Source of the DNA: Pohlia nutans
Taxonomy: Eukaryota > Streptophyta > Bryopsida > Bryales > Mniaceae
Direction of reading: 5' to 3'
Assembly: GCA_022496805.1 (NCBI GenBank)
Contig: CM040100.1
Location: 23,155,009 to 23,219,008, forward strand
DNA: 64,000 bases
In this document: piece after piece, positions 45,487 to 57,819 of the stretch
How the letters are laid out: each line of letters begins with the position of its first letter
Numbering within the stretch: the first letter of the stretch is position 1
Program-made: the position numbers and the translations under genes
The notes under the pieces: model-generated
Seen by the model: only the letters and a program-made list of their open reading frames with translations
Told to the model about the DNA's origin: nothing
The model's database searches: none

Positions 45487-45560
45487 TGTCTTGTGGTGTA
45501 TATTCTGTGTTTGAACACCACCCTCCCCCATCACTTCCTGCATACAATGGTTATTGTTTG
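45487..45560 (+). repeat. Internal MULE repeat, inverted at about 53065-53150
   Basis: GAACACCACCCTCCCCCATC with its flanks recurs inverted near 53090 (GAACACCACCCTCCACCATC on the minus strand). The two copies lie after the transposase and in an intron of the peptidase gene, so non-coding sequence was duplicated within the element. Confidence 0.65.
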
Positions 45561-45837
45561 TTGTGTTCTCTGTCCCTTGTGTTGTTTGTTATGTATGTTG
45601 TTTTATGTGTTCTCTGTCCATTTGCTGATGTGTCCTTCGTTGTTTGTTACCTACATTGTTTTATGTGTTTCGTGTTCTGCATTTGAACACCACGAATTTA
45701 TGCATATCAATGTAGAACTTGTAATTTCAAATAATAATTCTCTGTTTTTGATACAAATACATCTTATATGATATATTACTGTAGAACTTGTACCACGAGG
45801 AATGAGTGGAAGTGCTGATAAACCATTTGAAGAACAA

Positions 45838-45930
45838 TGCCCTAAACCCTAAACCCTAAACTCTACACCCCTACACCCTATACCCTAAACCCTAAACTCT
45901 ACACCCCTACACCCTATACCCTAAAAGCGC
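45838..45930 (+). repeat. CCCTAAA-type tract with a tandem 41-bp unit
   Basis: Three CCCTAAA units are followed by a CTCTACACCCCTACACCC-TATAC unit that is repeated once more together with CCCTAAACCCTAAA. It resembles degenerate telomere-type DNA within the MULE, between the two convergent genes. Confidence 0.75.
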
Positions 45931-46200
45931 TCCAAAGAGAAGTGGAACCTACCTCCTAGTCGAAGGTAGACTATCCAATAGAAATGAGGGTCGGAAGAGG
46001 CATACGTAGACCCTATCTGCAACGTTTTCCACATTCCTAAGGGTGAGGACAAACTTATATTCCTTCTATGTGTTTTCTAATGAAACTATCATTTTATCCT
46101 TTTTTTTTTAAATCTTCTAAAGTTATAGAATAATGAATGCATAGAACTATGAACTTTGGAGGCCAAGTGACCCTAAACTTTCTCTAATGGACTTTTTTTA

Positions 46201-46275
46201 ATAGATCTATCCATACACACATACACATGTGTGTGTGTGTGTATGTTTTCATCCAAAAAACATACACACACATTG
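46201..46275. repeat. CA/TG microsatellite with palindromic layout
   Basis: An ACACATACACA stretch meets a (TG)n run at about 46218-46236, and CATACACACACA follows at about 46259. It is simple-sequence DNA inside the MULE. Confidence 0.7.
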
Positions 46276-46689
46276 TTAACATCAAAACTATGTTAACATC
46301 AAAACTACATTGCATAACATCTTATAATTTTATACATATGTAATTAGTATAGAATACAATTACCCCAACCCTTACTAGTAACTACATAAATCAATCAATG
46401 TTGGCATTAAGAAATTAGTTCTTCCACAATTATTTTTCACCACAAATATATCACTGTCTATAATACAGCATCTCTAATGCCCTCTAAGTGTAGCCTTAAC
46501 TGTAAGTTATCTAGTAGTGCTCATAAATGATTTCTTTTTTCTTTTTCTTTTTTTAACCTAAATGATTTCGTTTTTAATTCCATGACATCTCCATAAATTT
46601 TAAATAGTTTGATGGTACTTGTAAATTTCATTACTACCAAATCGTAAACTGACAATGTTACCTAGTGTAAAGTTGTGTCACCTCTTTAA

Positions 46690-47229
46690 CCCTTTAGCGC
46701 GCCAGCGTCCATATATTGGACGAAGAACAGATTGAAGTTGTTGGGATCTCATCCAGATTGGACAGTTTTCATCCACCAAAATTACTCTTGGTTCTTGTGC
46801 AAGTTGACTATTCTTTGAACGGTTTGGATCTTCAAAATAGGTCATTGTGATTTTTAGAAAAATAACACAATCGGTTGATGTCAAGTTTCATTCTTAGTTC
46901 AAAAAGTGAGACCTCAAACATGATTTTCCAAAATAGGTAGAATCAAATAATGGAAACCACACCATCTCGTAGGGTATGTTATTCCAATTTCATTACAATT
47001 TTTTGAAATTTTTTTGTGTTGATTTGGGATTTTTAATTGAATTTCAAGAGAAAACCTTTCAAAATTAAATAAAAAATATTAATAAAAAATACGATGCATC
47101 CAACCGTACAGATGTGATCTTCACATTGACATTTACAAGTTTTCTTTGTACATCTACTCCATTTTAGGGTTTCATCAAACATTTTATAGCGCATCTTTCA
47201 AAACAGTGTTGAATTGGGACGTTAAAGGG
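46690..47229 (-). mobile_element. 540-bp TTAA-flanked MITE, family A copy 2
   Basis: TTAA lies at 46686-46689 and 47230-47233. It is the reverse-orientation counterpart of 11967-12506 and has exactly the same length. The ends are CCCTTTAGCGCGCCAGCGTCC-like (left) and GGGACGTTAAAGGG (right). It inserted into the giant MULE, so it moved after that element formed. Confidence 0.85.
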
Positions 47230-47233
47230 TTAA

Positions 47234-48760
47234 ACTGTGAATATGTAATTGATGTGTTGCAAGCACTACACTAAATGGCATATTTTAGTGTTCGGGGAGA
47301 ATTGATGTCTTTTAACAAAACTTGTTAAAAAAATGAGGGAAATAGTGTCCCTACACTACATAATTATTTAGGAGTTTTTCACTTATCATTTTCACTTCCA
47401 TCAAGAGTACTATGTTCCTTCCAGTAATAAGAGTGACATAAGGTGGCATGTGATGTATACTATAAAGTTGTCATATATCATTGGAACAATACATTCATTT
47501 TTTCTCTTGCAAGGAGCCAAAGACACTATATCTCCATAAAATTAAATAGTGTTCAAATTGAGAAATAAATAATCAACTAGTGCAGATGTAGAATTGGAGG
47601 TGCATGGTGCACTGGTTTAGGGTTGCGGAGTGGGGGTGTGGTACATTTTTAGAATATTCATTGCTGTCCACAAAATATTCCCTAAACCCCTTGGGTATTT
47701 TCGCACATGGGTCAACAATTTTTTTTAACAATGTAAAGTAATTGCATTAATGACATAATATTAAAAATAGGAAAATACTCAAAAAATTAATATAGTTAAA
47801 ATGGAATCTTTTGGAATCATTTCAAAAAATATATATTATTTTTGGAATATTTTTTATGGAAATATTCTTGTTGATGTCATTTAATCTGCTTGCAGACCAC
47901 GTTGAATGCATATTCCAACCACACCACAGGCTTCATTTTAATTAGCCAAGCAAGTTCACAAAAATTTGTTAGGGAATTCGCCATTTTAAAGGGTGTTTAA
48001 TGTAAAGGAACAAAAATTGCCGCCATATACCTTTAATATCTACCTGGCTCAAATAATCTTCTGGAATCTTTTCTAAATACGATACCTTTAAGTTATAAGA
48101 ATTGAGGAATATTATTGCCATCACAATATCTTCAATGAAACATATTATAGCATGCATTATTTGGACACTGTATGAATAAGTTATAAATTTCCAAAGTGCT
48201 GACTATAGGTTGACCTTAAAACAACCCTAGAACTCTGATGTTCAGATTGTGCACATTCTCATCAACAATACGATGTCAAAATGTACTTATTATGGAAGAT
48301 TGAGCTATGGACGCTTTAAAGAAATGGTCGCTTATAGATTTAGTTACCTTATGTCACTTACATTTGTTTTACACATCCTTACTTCATACAAAATGTCCTT
48401 CATATATATGCCGTGAAAATATACACAGATTTACATAGGAGTAATGTGACGTAGCGGTGCATAGTCAACTGCCGGATGCCCTGAGGCAACACATAACGTC
48501 CAGTCTGTCCTGCAGTACATATCATGCTCTGTAGTGTCTAGGCGTGTCAATCAAAACTCTATTAACAGTGATGTACAGAGCATATCAATTCACTACGCTC
48601 TAATGCTGGGACTGGCTAGACGACCGCGTTGCGACTCTGCGAACCCCCAGTTGAACCTGAGCATCGGGCCTACGGCACTGTCCTGCGGTAAGAAGGACGC
48701 AATCGTCATCGCCTTCAGCGTTTGAGCTCTAGTCCTTTGTATGTGGATGCACTTCCAAAC
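47234..48760. other. Non-coding middle of the MULE
   Basis: This is AT-rich sequence between the convergent genes, with no exon or TIR pair I can support. The peptidase 3' untranslated region probably occupies its right end. Confidence 0.4.
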
Positions 48761-51700
48761 TCAACCAGTATTTGGAGTATCCAGAGCACGGAGGATATGG
48801 GCCATAGCGTCCTGCAGCAGTCGCCTAGTGTGGATAGCGTCATCATCAGATATCCAGTCTCGCACCTACGCAAAACAACCACCCGTGGGATTCAGTGAGA
48901 ATGCATGTGTTTCAACTTGCAAGGATGAGGGTGATTACAAATCCCTAACCTCATCTACACTAAACCCCAGCTTGAGGACGCCTTCGACGTAAGTCATTGC
49001 GTATTTCATAGTGAAGTACGCACACTCCCAATTCCCATGCTGTTGCGGAACACGTACAACCCGCCATGTACGTCTATCCGTGGCCCTCTTCCACTCCCTA
49101 GAACACTGGTAAAAACCAGACCTCACACACCACAGCTTCCTGAGCAAGTGGTAGAACTCGGTCCGCCCGTGTATGTCGTTGTGATGCATGGAGTCAAAGT
49201 GGAAAAGAGTATCCCGAGTCATTATCGCTAAACTCCAGTGGTACGCGTCACAGACTAGCACGATCAAGGTGTGTCCTATTGAGTTCAACTTAAACTTTTT
49301 GTGAACAAACGTCCCAATACTATCATACGTCTCTTTGCCATTCTTTACATGATTTTTCAGCGCAGTAAAAAGAAATGGACTGCAGAACAGAAAATCTCGC
49401 AATGATACTTGACCAGACCACCACAGCCTAAACCAATCCATCAAACCTGTACTGCACCAGCCGTCCTTCTCATACAAAGGCTGAATATCACGATTGTACT
49501 CAAGACTACAGTGATCACCTCTACACATAAACTCCAGGATGTACGGCCTAAACCCACCTGCGATGTCCACGACCCTGTCGAGCTCTTGTTTCAACCTGAA
49601 ACACCACTATGGAAACGTCAATTACAGTGTATGAACACATGTAACACATAAGTCCTACCATTCCACCAATACACGGTGAATTGCATAGAAGAAAAATAAT
49701 GCGGAAATCGTGATGGCAAACGTTTGACTATGCTCCCTGGTCAGCACTAGAAAGCTGCACCTCATGCTCATCGCCAACAGGGACCTGTTCCTGGGAAGGA
49801 GTCCGAGTGTCCAACTCCATGTCTTTTTCTCCGCAAGAACCCACGCGCGCTATAGAAGGACCTGACCCTGGCGTTAGGAGGACAGAAGCCATGTTGGAAG
49901 GTCCAGAGCCTGGCGTTAGAAGGATAGAAGCCTTGTCCCCAGGACCTTAGCTGTGAGGTTTAGATCAAGCTTCCGGATGGGACTCATCGATGCGTCCTTC
50001 CTCGGGGGCCAAAGACCTAATAACAACCTCGGGTCCCTAGAAAAATTGTTCTCTACTGGTCTCAGTACGTGGAGCTTGTACAACTCTTTCGCCTTGTTGG
50101 CCTCGGGGTCTGTTGTTGGTGTAGGTAATTGGGAGGACAACATGATGTCATGCGTAGAATAATACTCCAATCCTTCCAGGAAGTTCTCATGTGCGTGCGG
50201 CAGTGTGTCCTTCACAGACGCTGGCCTATTTGATGCCTCAGTTTTCTCTTCATCTACAAGGCTTGTAGTGTGCGGCTCTGCTTGATTTCCAGTGTCTAGC
50301 TTAGGAGGTGTATCGCAGGCACCTTGACCGCCTGTCATAGACTGTAGGGCAGTGAGCATGGATATGCGCAGTTGCATGAGCTCCTCCACTGAAGCCTTCA
50401 GAACACACTCTCCGGGCTCATATGCTAGATTAGGAGTCCTCTCTCCCTCAAACACCCATCCCAGATCTATATCCTCGCGTTCAGCCAGCACATCTAAGAA
50501 CACCTGCTTTGTAGAAACACAATGCCATTGTCAGCAACTGCACAATTGAACACCGCAAAATAATGCCGAAAGCAGCCCTAAACCATGAAGTACGTTAAGA
50601 TCAGAAACATCCCTACCTGAAGTACAACGTCCGAGGCGAAGGACGTAAAATCACATAGAATTTATGTAACATATGAAGCACTCGTACTTTTTGATAAATA
50701 ATGGCACGATGTATCGTCAAACAGTGTCTTACCTGGTGACACGATTTCTTCTCCGCTTCAGTCGGAATATCTCCATGCCACATCCTAGCCAGATGGCCAC
50801 GTAAGCCAAGCTTCTGCATGTCCACTACAGCCCGTTGTGCCAGCCTCTGGACGAAAGCGTCAATCTTCTGAAGAACCGGCATCTGGTGTCCTTCAGCGTA
50901 TCCCAGCAAGTCCAGAAGATCTGTCCTACACTGTTCTAGCGGTTCATCGTTACTGAAAATGAAAGGAAAAAACAACCAACCATGATGAATAAGGTCCTCC
51001 ACCGCAACAGTGAGCCTGACGGAGTCTGGTGTGCTCCTCACAAACCCCATAGTGGCTGCGGACGTTAGTCCTTCACTTGGATGACCTAGGGGCCGATTAG
51101 ATCCGTGACTTTGGCGGAGAAACATCTTAAATGCCCGAAGAATGTGAGGGCATTCCCTCTCCAGAGAAAACCGGTTGTCCTTGTCCTCTGCAGCCAATGC
51201 TGCTAGAATACACTCCGTGTGCTCCCAAGGGCCCGGTGTCCAATCCTTCGGTGGGATGTTCTTCATCACTGAATACAACGACGACCAACCCCAAGTTCGC
51301 TGTTCTTCGAGAAGGAGAGCATCCTTGTCGAACTCACGGAGTTCCGCATTTACAAACTTCTTGCGCATTGTCTCCAGCTTCTTCTTCGCCTCATCCTCCT
51401 CAATGAGCCACGCCGCTATGTCCTTGCGATACGCGAGGTATGCACCCACCTTCTTAATCTCCTCTAACAAGGGGACCACCGATTCTTCCTTCCCTTGCCT
51501 TTCGAACACCTTTATGGCTCGCGTAATTTCTTCGATTAAAGGTGGTGTTCTTTCAAATGGCTCGAATTCCTGCACAAAAATAAACGTGGAGCAATTAGAG
51601 GACACAGTTGTTAGTACATGATGTAGCTGTTACATGGAGTACCAAATCTAAATTCAAAACACAACATAGAGTACACCCAGAATACAACATAGAGTACAAG

Positions 51701-53610
51701 ACGTAAACCCAAAACATCCATAGAGTACACCGAGAACACACACAGAGTACAAAACGTAAACCCTGAACACAAGGAGTAATCGGACAACAATACATGCAGG
51801 ACAACAAGAATACAACATGGAGTACCTGTGGTGTGTCTGCAATGTACCAATGGCCGAATGCATTGTTTAAAGCCTGCAGCAGGGTGCCGTCAGTCACTTT
51901 GGCGAGAAGCAAAGTTTTAGTGGCCTCTGGATCCTGTAGTACAGAACGGTCCAAAATCTGCCTAGTCTCGTTAAGTAGAACATACAGCCCCGTCCAAGGC
52001 ACGGCCGCACGGGGACCGGCTGTGAACGTAGGCCGCCTTTTTTTTCTAAAGTAAAGGCGTTGGCCTTGGCATTCGCTGCAGCCTCCACAGAAACACGCGT
52101 CCTCGGAACCAGATTTATCTTCCTCTCCTGAAGAACACCGGACCCGGCAGGATGTTTGTCCTTCGGCGGCCAATCAATGGGGCCATCAACCACAACATTG
52201 ATCTTTGGGCATGTTGAAGTACCTATGTTTGATGCCCTCGTGTCCTTCGTCACGTCCTGCACTCCTGAACTCCTGTATAGCCACGGCCTGCATGTGACGT
52301 TGTGGACTTGGATGATGGCCTCGTGTCCTTCACCAATTCCTGCACATGTGCTAGCGGACTTGGCTCGCGCTCTGTAGGCTTGGGCTTTGATTTTGGACGA
52401 GGGACAGGTGGCGGTTGCTGTCCTTCACTTGGGTGCAACTTGGGTTTCTTGGCCCGAGCGATGTCTTCTTCTGGCACTGTCGCATAGGGCCGCTTGTCCT
52501 GTGTTGCCACAGGCCCCTCAACTAAACCGAACTTAGTTCGAATTCGTTTGAGCTCAGAAGCGTCGCTCCCCTCCCAAGTTGGATACATCTTCAGTGGTTT
52601 GGACCCTCTGTAGGCAGTGCACACGCTCCTGATCCGGTGCCAGGACAGGGTGTTCTTGTCTTTAAAGTTTTCATCACAGAATTTGCAGAAGAACAGTGCT
52701 CTTGTTCCGTTGTTAAAGTCCATGCTCGTCCATGGCCTTTTGCAGTGGTGATGAGCCTCTATTACCAATTCCTCGTACTCCGGCTCCGTATACAAACAAA
52801 TACACATGTATCTTGTGTACCGCATGGTACATTTATACAAGCATAGTGTCCTGTCATCTCCACCCTTGACCTGTGACACAAAGGACCAACATTGTAAGAA
52901 GGAGAGCATGAAGGAGGAAAGTAACAAAGAATGCAGGACACATCAGCACACGACATAGCAATACATGACGCGGAAACGCACGACACGGCAACGCAGGATT
53001 GCCGGATGCAGGACCCAAAACACCGTAGACAACGTACAAAACAAACAGAAGGGATATAAAACATAAAAAACAAAAACCATTTTATGCGGGAAGTGATGGT
53101 GGAGGGTGGTGTTCAAGCACAGAATACAGAACACAAGACATAATACGTACATGAGGACATATAAAACGGATCAGAAGAGACTCTAAAGCACTATATGCAT
53201 ATCTATTTGAACCGTAAATCGTGTTGCAAGTAGAACGGGTAGAACAAGGAAGAAAAAAAGTGAATGACAGAAGCGCTGAGACAAACCAAAGGGACCCAGT
53301 CGACCGGGTATGTGCACAGGATCTTAATGAAGAGGTCCTTCCCGAGCCACCATATCATATTTGGGTCTATTTGCGCAATAAATTTCTCTCCGTCCTTGTC
53401 CTCCAGTTCCATGGTGCTTTCGTACTGGAGTTTCCCATGTGGCAACCGCTGGTCATGAGAAGGACGAACCTGGGCTGGGATAGACCGCGCCTCACTCGAA
53501 GGACGCACAGGTGCTGGAGCAGAACGTTGCTCCTGAGGACTGCCTGCAAGTGACTTAAGTTTGGAGTGGCTGAACATCAAGCAGCTCTTGGAGGATTTGG
53601 CACTCTTCAT
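48761..53610 (-). pseudogene. ULP1-like (C48) cysteine peptidase gene carried by the MULE
   Basis: The minus-strand exons I can support are about 53610-53300, 52870-52264, about 52250-51826, 51569-50733, 50503 to about 49920, 49595-48950 and 48865-48761. The last two join in phase across a GT-AG intron. The C-terminal domain has the ULP1/C48 catalytic order: His in AYHWSLAIM (49238-49240), Asp in FHFDSMHH (49192-49194), a Gln in PQQHGNWEC and Cys in WECAYF (49022-49024). ULP1 enzymes remove or process SUMO-like tags. Upstream the protein has a CKFC...H...C zinc-finger-like motif (52870 exon), a basic proline-rich stretch and a helical charged region. The reading frame changes near 52260 and again at an eight-A run near 52040, which suggests frameshifts or unrecognised introns. 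Plant MULEs carrying ULP-like genes (Kaonashi) are known; whether this belongs to them is inferred. Confidence 0.7.
51620..51830 (-). repeat. Repeated GTACTC/CTCTAT-type units in a peptidase intron
   Basis: Short imperfect units containing AGAGTACA, AAACGTAAACCC and AACACA repeat across the intron between the exons ending at 51826 and starting at 51569. Confidence 0.5.
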
Positions 53611-54379
53611 CGTCGGCTAAACCACCGTCGGATGAATCTTTAGTGGACATGAAGAATACACTGAAAACCGCAAAAAAAACACCTAAAAACCAAAAATGAA
53701 CACTAGAACAGTGAACCAAGAATAAACACCTAAACCCTAAATCCTAAACAGCAACAGGAAATCTAAAACCCCAAATCCAAGAATCAGCACTAAAACCCCC
53801 AGAATCAACAACACCCTAAATTCTAAACCGCCGCAGACAAAACACACAGGAAAATATCTGGCCATGGGATGGGGCAAGCCTTGAACTCTAAATTAGCACA
53901 CAGCAAATGGCGCGCTTAAATGTGCCAAGAATGAAGCAAGAGGATTGGTACACCCAAAACCGCAAGAACCCTACACGCGAACAAGAGCGTAGACGAGGCA
54001 AAACGAGAGCGCAGACACAACAAATTATGAGCGCAGACACAGCAAATTATGAGCACAGACACAGCAAATTATGAGCGCAGACACAGCAAATTATGAGCGT
54101 AGACACACACAAGCCGCGGCAGGTCAAAAACCGCAGGCAGGATGTGCAAGATACGAGCGAAGGATGAGTGGAAGATGCGGGGCGAAGAGCGCAAGAAAGT
54201 CGAGGCAAAGAGCACAAGATCTTAAACTAAGCCTCAAACTACGAGGTGGGAGAGGACGAGCACATAGATGGAAGAAAGAGAACTCATTACATGGAGTAAA
54301 GAGTGTACGCTGCAGCACCCTAAACCTGTTGCAACACGTCAAATCGAAATTACTCCTCGCATTAAACCTATACCCTCCA

Positions 54380-54634
54380 ATTTGAATTGGAATTGATGAA
54401 ACCCCGTACGACGAAATCATAGTGGATGAAATCATCGACATCAGGCAGCAGAGGTGGCACCAGGCGAAGCCAGGACAAGCGCGCGCACGTCCTGCCCTGG
54501 CCGTGTCGGGGCACGAGGTCCTGCAGGACGAGACCAGCCGAGCGCGGAAATGGGCGCGGGACGGGCGTGGGACAAAGCTGTGCCACGGACACGTCATTGG
54601 CCGCGGACTTCAAATGACAAGTTTAACGTCCTGC
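54380..54634 (-). repeat. Right terminal inverted repeat of the MULE
   Basis: It is the inverse of 39579-39835. It lies about 0.8 kb upstream of the peptidase gene start, fitting a TIR promoter. Confidence 0.85.
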
Positions 54635-54643
54635 CACAATATG
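54635..54643. other. Right target-site duplication of the giant MULE
   Basis: CACAATATG here matches CACGATATG at 39570-39578 with one mismatch. A perfect CACGATATGAAGC also occurs nearby at about 54676, next to a similar GAAGCT(C/T)TATGAA sequence, so the target was itself locally duplicated. Confidence 0.7.
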
Positions 54644-56930
54644 AAGCTCTATGAACATTAATATGAACTAGTCACCACGATATGAAGCTTTATGAAATGA
54701 TCTCAAATTCATACATTCCCAACTTAAGGGTACAAAGTTCAAACAAGCAGCACTGAAATGCAAACCGTTGCTACATTGTTACCCTACTTACTTGGCTTGA
54801 GAAGGCATTTGTGATATAGTCGCTTTCGGTTACACTTGTCGGTAGTTTCAACGAGTTCAGTAAACAGGACAATCGGTGATCCACTCAGAAAGATTTTGTT
54901 ATTCATGGATGATTTGAGTCATCTCCATAGTCTAACATGTATATATTTTGATGGTCATCACAGTGGATCTTCAACGCCATTGATTCGAAGACCAAAACAC
55001 CTGCCACAAACTTAAACTCCCTACACGGCATGTCCACTTTCCGCTGATAAACCATGACAGCCTTTCCTCGTACTGCTCGCACATGAAAATATTTTCAAAG
55101 AGGGGCAAATGGAGTCTCCAATTCTATGGAGATCTAAACAGCAACCAAGAAGACTACCGTTTGCAGAATAACACCCACGTTCTCTCAATTTACATTGATC
55201 TGTGCCTCTATGGAGATTACACGAAGATTGATACTTTGAGAATCAGAGATGAGGCAAAAACATGATATAGAATTCCATGGTGATTTCTCTCAGACAAATG
55301 CCTCGTTTATGCTTCAGAGTAACTGGAAAAACCAGCGGTTGGCAAGTTCCGGCAGATTCACACGACCATGCGATAAGACATCGCAAAGAGGGCTCCACTA
55401 CCTTCACTTGCGCCTTAAACTCAGATTCGTCATCTAATGTCATCTTCACCGAGAATCGCTCCAGGAGTCGAAACAGAGAAAACCTAACAAAACCCTAAAA
55501 TACAGTATTGAAAGATAAGCAAGAGTATATCTGCTCTTTTTAACGCTTGAAATATGGATTAAGCATTCTAGGTTGAGCGAATACCCTAAACACAGACCAG
55601 GTTACAAGATTCCATCAAAACGTGGCGATTAAACATAACCATAACGTCTCGAGCCTGTGCATATCAAGTGATTCACAGCACAAGATATAAAACTACATAA
55701 AGGGCACAATGACATGCTACTGTCGGAACCGAAAAATGACCAAGAAGCAGTTGTGATGCGATCTGGTAAAGTGAAGGATCCTGTCACTCTTGGGACCAGT
55801 TTCATCTCACACAGCACTTGAATCAGCTGCGAAGTCAAATTATAGGTCCCCAAACCAAAGGCAAAAAATTCTCGCTGCTGTTCATCGCAAACACGAACCA
55901 TTTGAGATTATCACGTCCAGAACATTGATTCATTGCTGGTGCTCACATGCATGTAGTGAAAGTATTCTGTCATACCATAGGGCATTCAGTACGAGGAATT
56001 GTTGTAATCGCCAGAACGAAATCCTAAAAAGAAATTTATCAGACAAGATGATCTAGTCCAAAAACAAGCAGGCAGTGAAACATTAACGGTGCTCATATTC
56101 TATGGGTGTATTGTAGTCTGTCATGCCATAAGGCATTCAGTACGAGGAATTGTTGAAATCACAGCACGGAATCCTAACAAAAAAATTCAAGATAGCATCA
56201 CCAGAGACTCAAATGGCTTTGTTCTGTTTTGTTTCAATGTTTCAATGTTTCAATGAGCACCAACAATGTTATGAGTAGTCTTTCATGCCGTAGGGCATTC
56301 AGTACGAGGAATTGTTGTAATCACAGCACGAAAACCCTAACAAAAAATTTACAAGATAGCATCACCAGACTCAAACGTAATCAGAGGCTTTTGTTGCAAT
56401 ACGCTCGTGGCCTCACGTTACAAAACGTGGAATGGCGGGTCAGTTAAGAATGGATTATGCCTCAATTTGTTAAGATCAGCGATGGTAAACCATCTCACAC
56501 ATCTAATTGAAGTCCTCATTCCCGCACAGCCAAGAAATTACATAAACCTGGTGAACAAAAGACCGAAAACTGAAGCTAACTAAGAAAACAGGCACACGAG
56601 ACACAAAACAAACATCGAACTTCAACGGACACAAAATCAATAGCAGAAGGAGGTTCTTTATATGACAAGAGAAACGGTGATTCCAAGCCCTAAACCCTAA
56701 TTCCGCCGACACGGATGGATGATTTCAAGCGTCGTGGATGAACTCTGTATGTGTACTCCAGAAATGAACGTTCCTGTTCATTTCAGAATTGTTTACTTCC
56801 AATGGCGATTTTTAGGTGCATATATTTAACTGGCAGTCATAATAAAACATAAACATTATATCCTGAAAGGTCTATGATACCAAAAACTCAATTGTGGCTT
56901 TCGAAATATTCATTTTCCCTCTTTAATTTT
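54644..56930 (-). other. Gene-like region, unresolved
   Basis: Composition is more balanced than the repeats around it, and a TAGGGTTTAGGGC-type leader is readable on the minus strand near 56695. Minus-strand open stretches at 55901-55629 (VCDEQQREFFAFGLGTYNL), 55449-55243 (LDDESEFKAQVKVVEPSLRC) and about 55049-54913 (KVDMPCREFKFVAGVLVFES) could be exons. The last loosely resembles the MPSxEF segment of sliding-clamp proteins. I could not join them into one frame, so this may be a decayed gene, a gene fragment or a non-coding locus. Confidence 0.25.
55966..56355 (+). repeat. Three repeats spaced ~150-160 bp
   Basis: The core GGCATTCAGTACGAGGAATT with a GTCAT(A/G)CC flank occurs at about 55980, 56130 and 56297, followed each time by GTTG(T/A)AATC and a CCTAA(C/A)AA-like end. 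The copies are diverged. Confidence 0.75.
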
Positions 56931-57011
56931 AACCCCTAAAGGATCCTACTTAAGTCCTAATTTGAAAGTTTGCAAAAATCTACGTTCAAATGCACCTTCA
57001 ATAGATACCGT

Positions 57012-57210
57012 ACTAACTTACCTTTCCAATTTCGGCACTCTTATGCCGAATAATTATTCTAATTTTGATTTTTAAGTCCCGTGATCCCAAAATATTGGAA
57101 TTTTTGTAAAATATCCATGTTATTTCTTTAAAAAATTGGAAAGTGATTGTATAAAATTTAAGCATTTCAAAAAATAATATAGTTATAGCCGAAATTGTAA
57201 AGGTACTACA
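57012..57210. mobile_element. ~200-bp MITE-like element, family G related
   Basis: TACCGTACTAACTTACCTTT at the left is loosely inverted at the right (AAAGGTACTACAGTA), with GCCGAA inside each end. It resembles family G ends (TA then CCGTA) but is diverged. Confidence 0.45.
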
Positions 57211-57819
57211 GTAATTTGAAATTCATATGGAAAAAAAAGCTATAAAATTTAGAATTTAGAACACATCGGTGCACGTGTCGATGTATGATTTCTATCACCA
57301 ATGTTTTTGTATAAATTTTGGAACTAAAAATTAAAATTACTTCAAAATTGAGTTGCAAACAAAACATTGACAAATTTTTAAGTGAAATATTTTTGCAATG
57401 GGTTTGAAATGTGAAATTGTTAATTTGATCATTTTTGAAATTTTCGTATTTCTTAAATTTCCCAGGGAGTGCACTCTTCAAGTACTGTAATTATACACGT
57501 GCGTGCGCAACAAGGGTATTATTTAGAACAAGCATGTACAAAATGTACTTATCGGAGACATATTTCAATCGAACGGAAAGTAGATATACATGGGGCTTCG
57601 AGTTTATTTCCACATTTTTAGCCCATGTGTACATATGGAAATGTATTTTGAGGCTGTGAGATTTGTACATATATTGCTTGATTTTAGCCAGATAGAAAAT
57701 GTATGTAGGGGTGTTTTAATAAGGGGGATGCACGCACGTGATTCCTGGCTTTATTGAATAGTGCACTCCCTGAGTTAAATTTATATATTAATTTTTACAG
57801 GACTACTTTTGCACTCAAA

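Larger units (their letters stand above)
39579..54634. mobile_element. Giant 15.06-kb Mutator-like element with long TIRs
   Basis: The outer ends are GCAGGACGTTAAACT and its inverse. The inverted repeats extend about 260 bp (39579-39835 and about 54380-54634), are GC-rich, and share blocks such as GAAGTCCGCGGCC and CTCGTCCTGCAGGACC. A 9-bp target duplication with one mismatch flanks it. Inside, a MULE transposase gene (+) and a ULP1-like peptidase gene (-) are convergent, each starting near a TIR, like mudrA and mudrB in maize MuDR. Later insertions are a CACTA-like element (42358-43907) and a TTAA-flanked MITE (46690-47229). Both genes carry breaks, so it is probably no longer autonomous. 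Confidence 0.88.
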
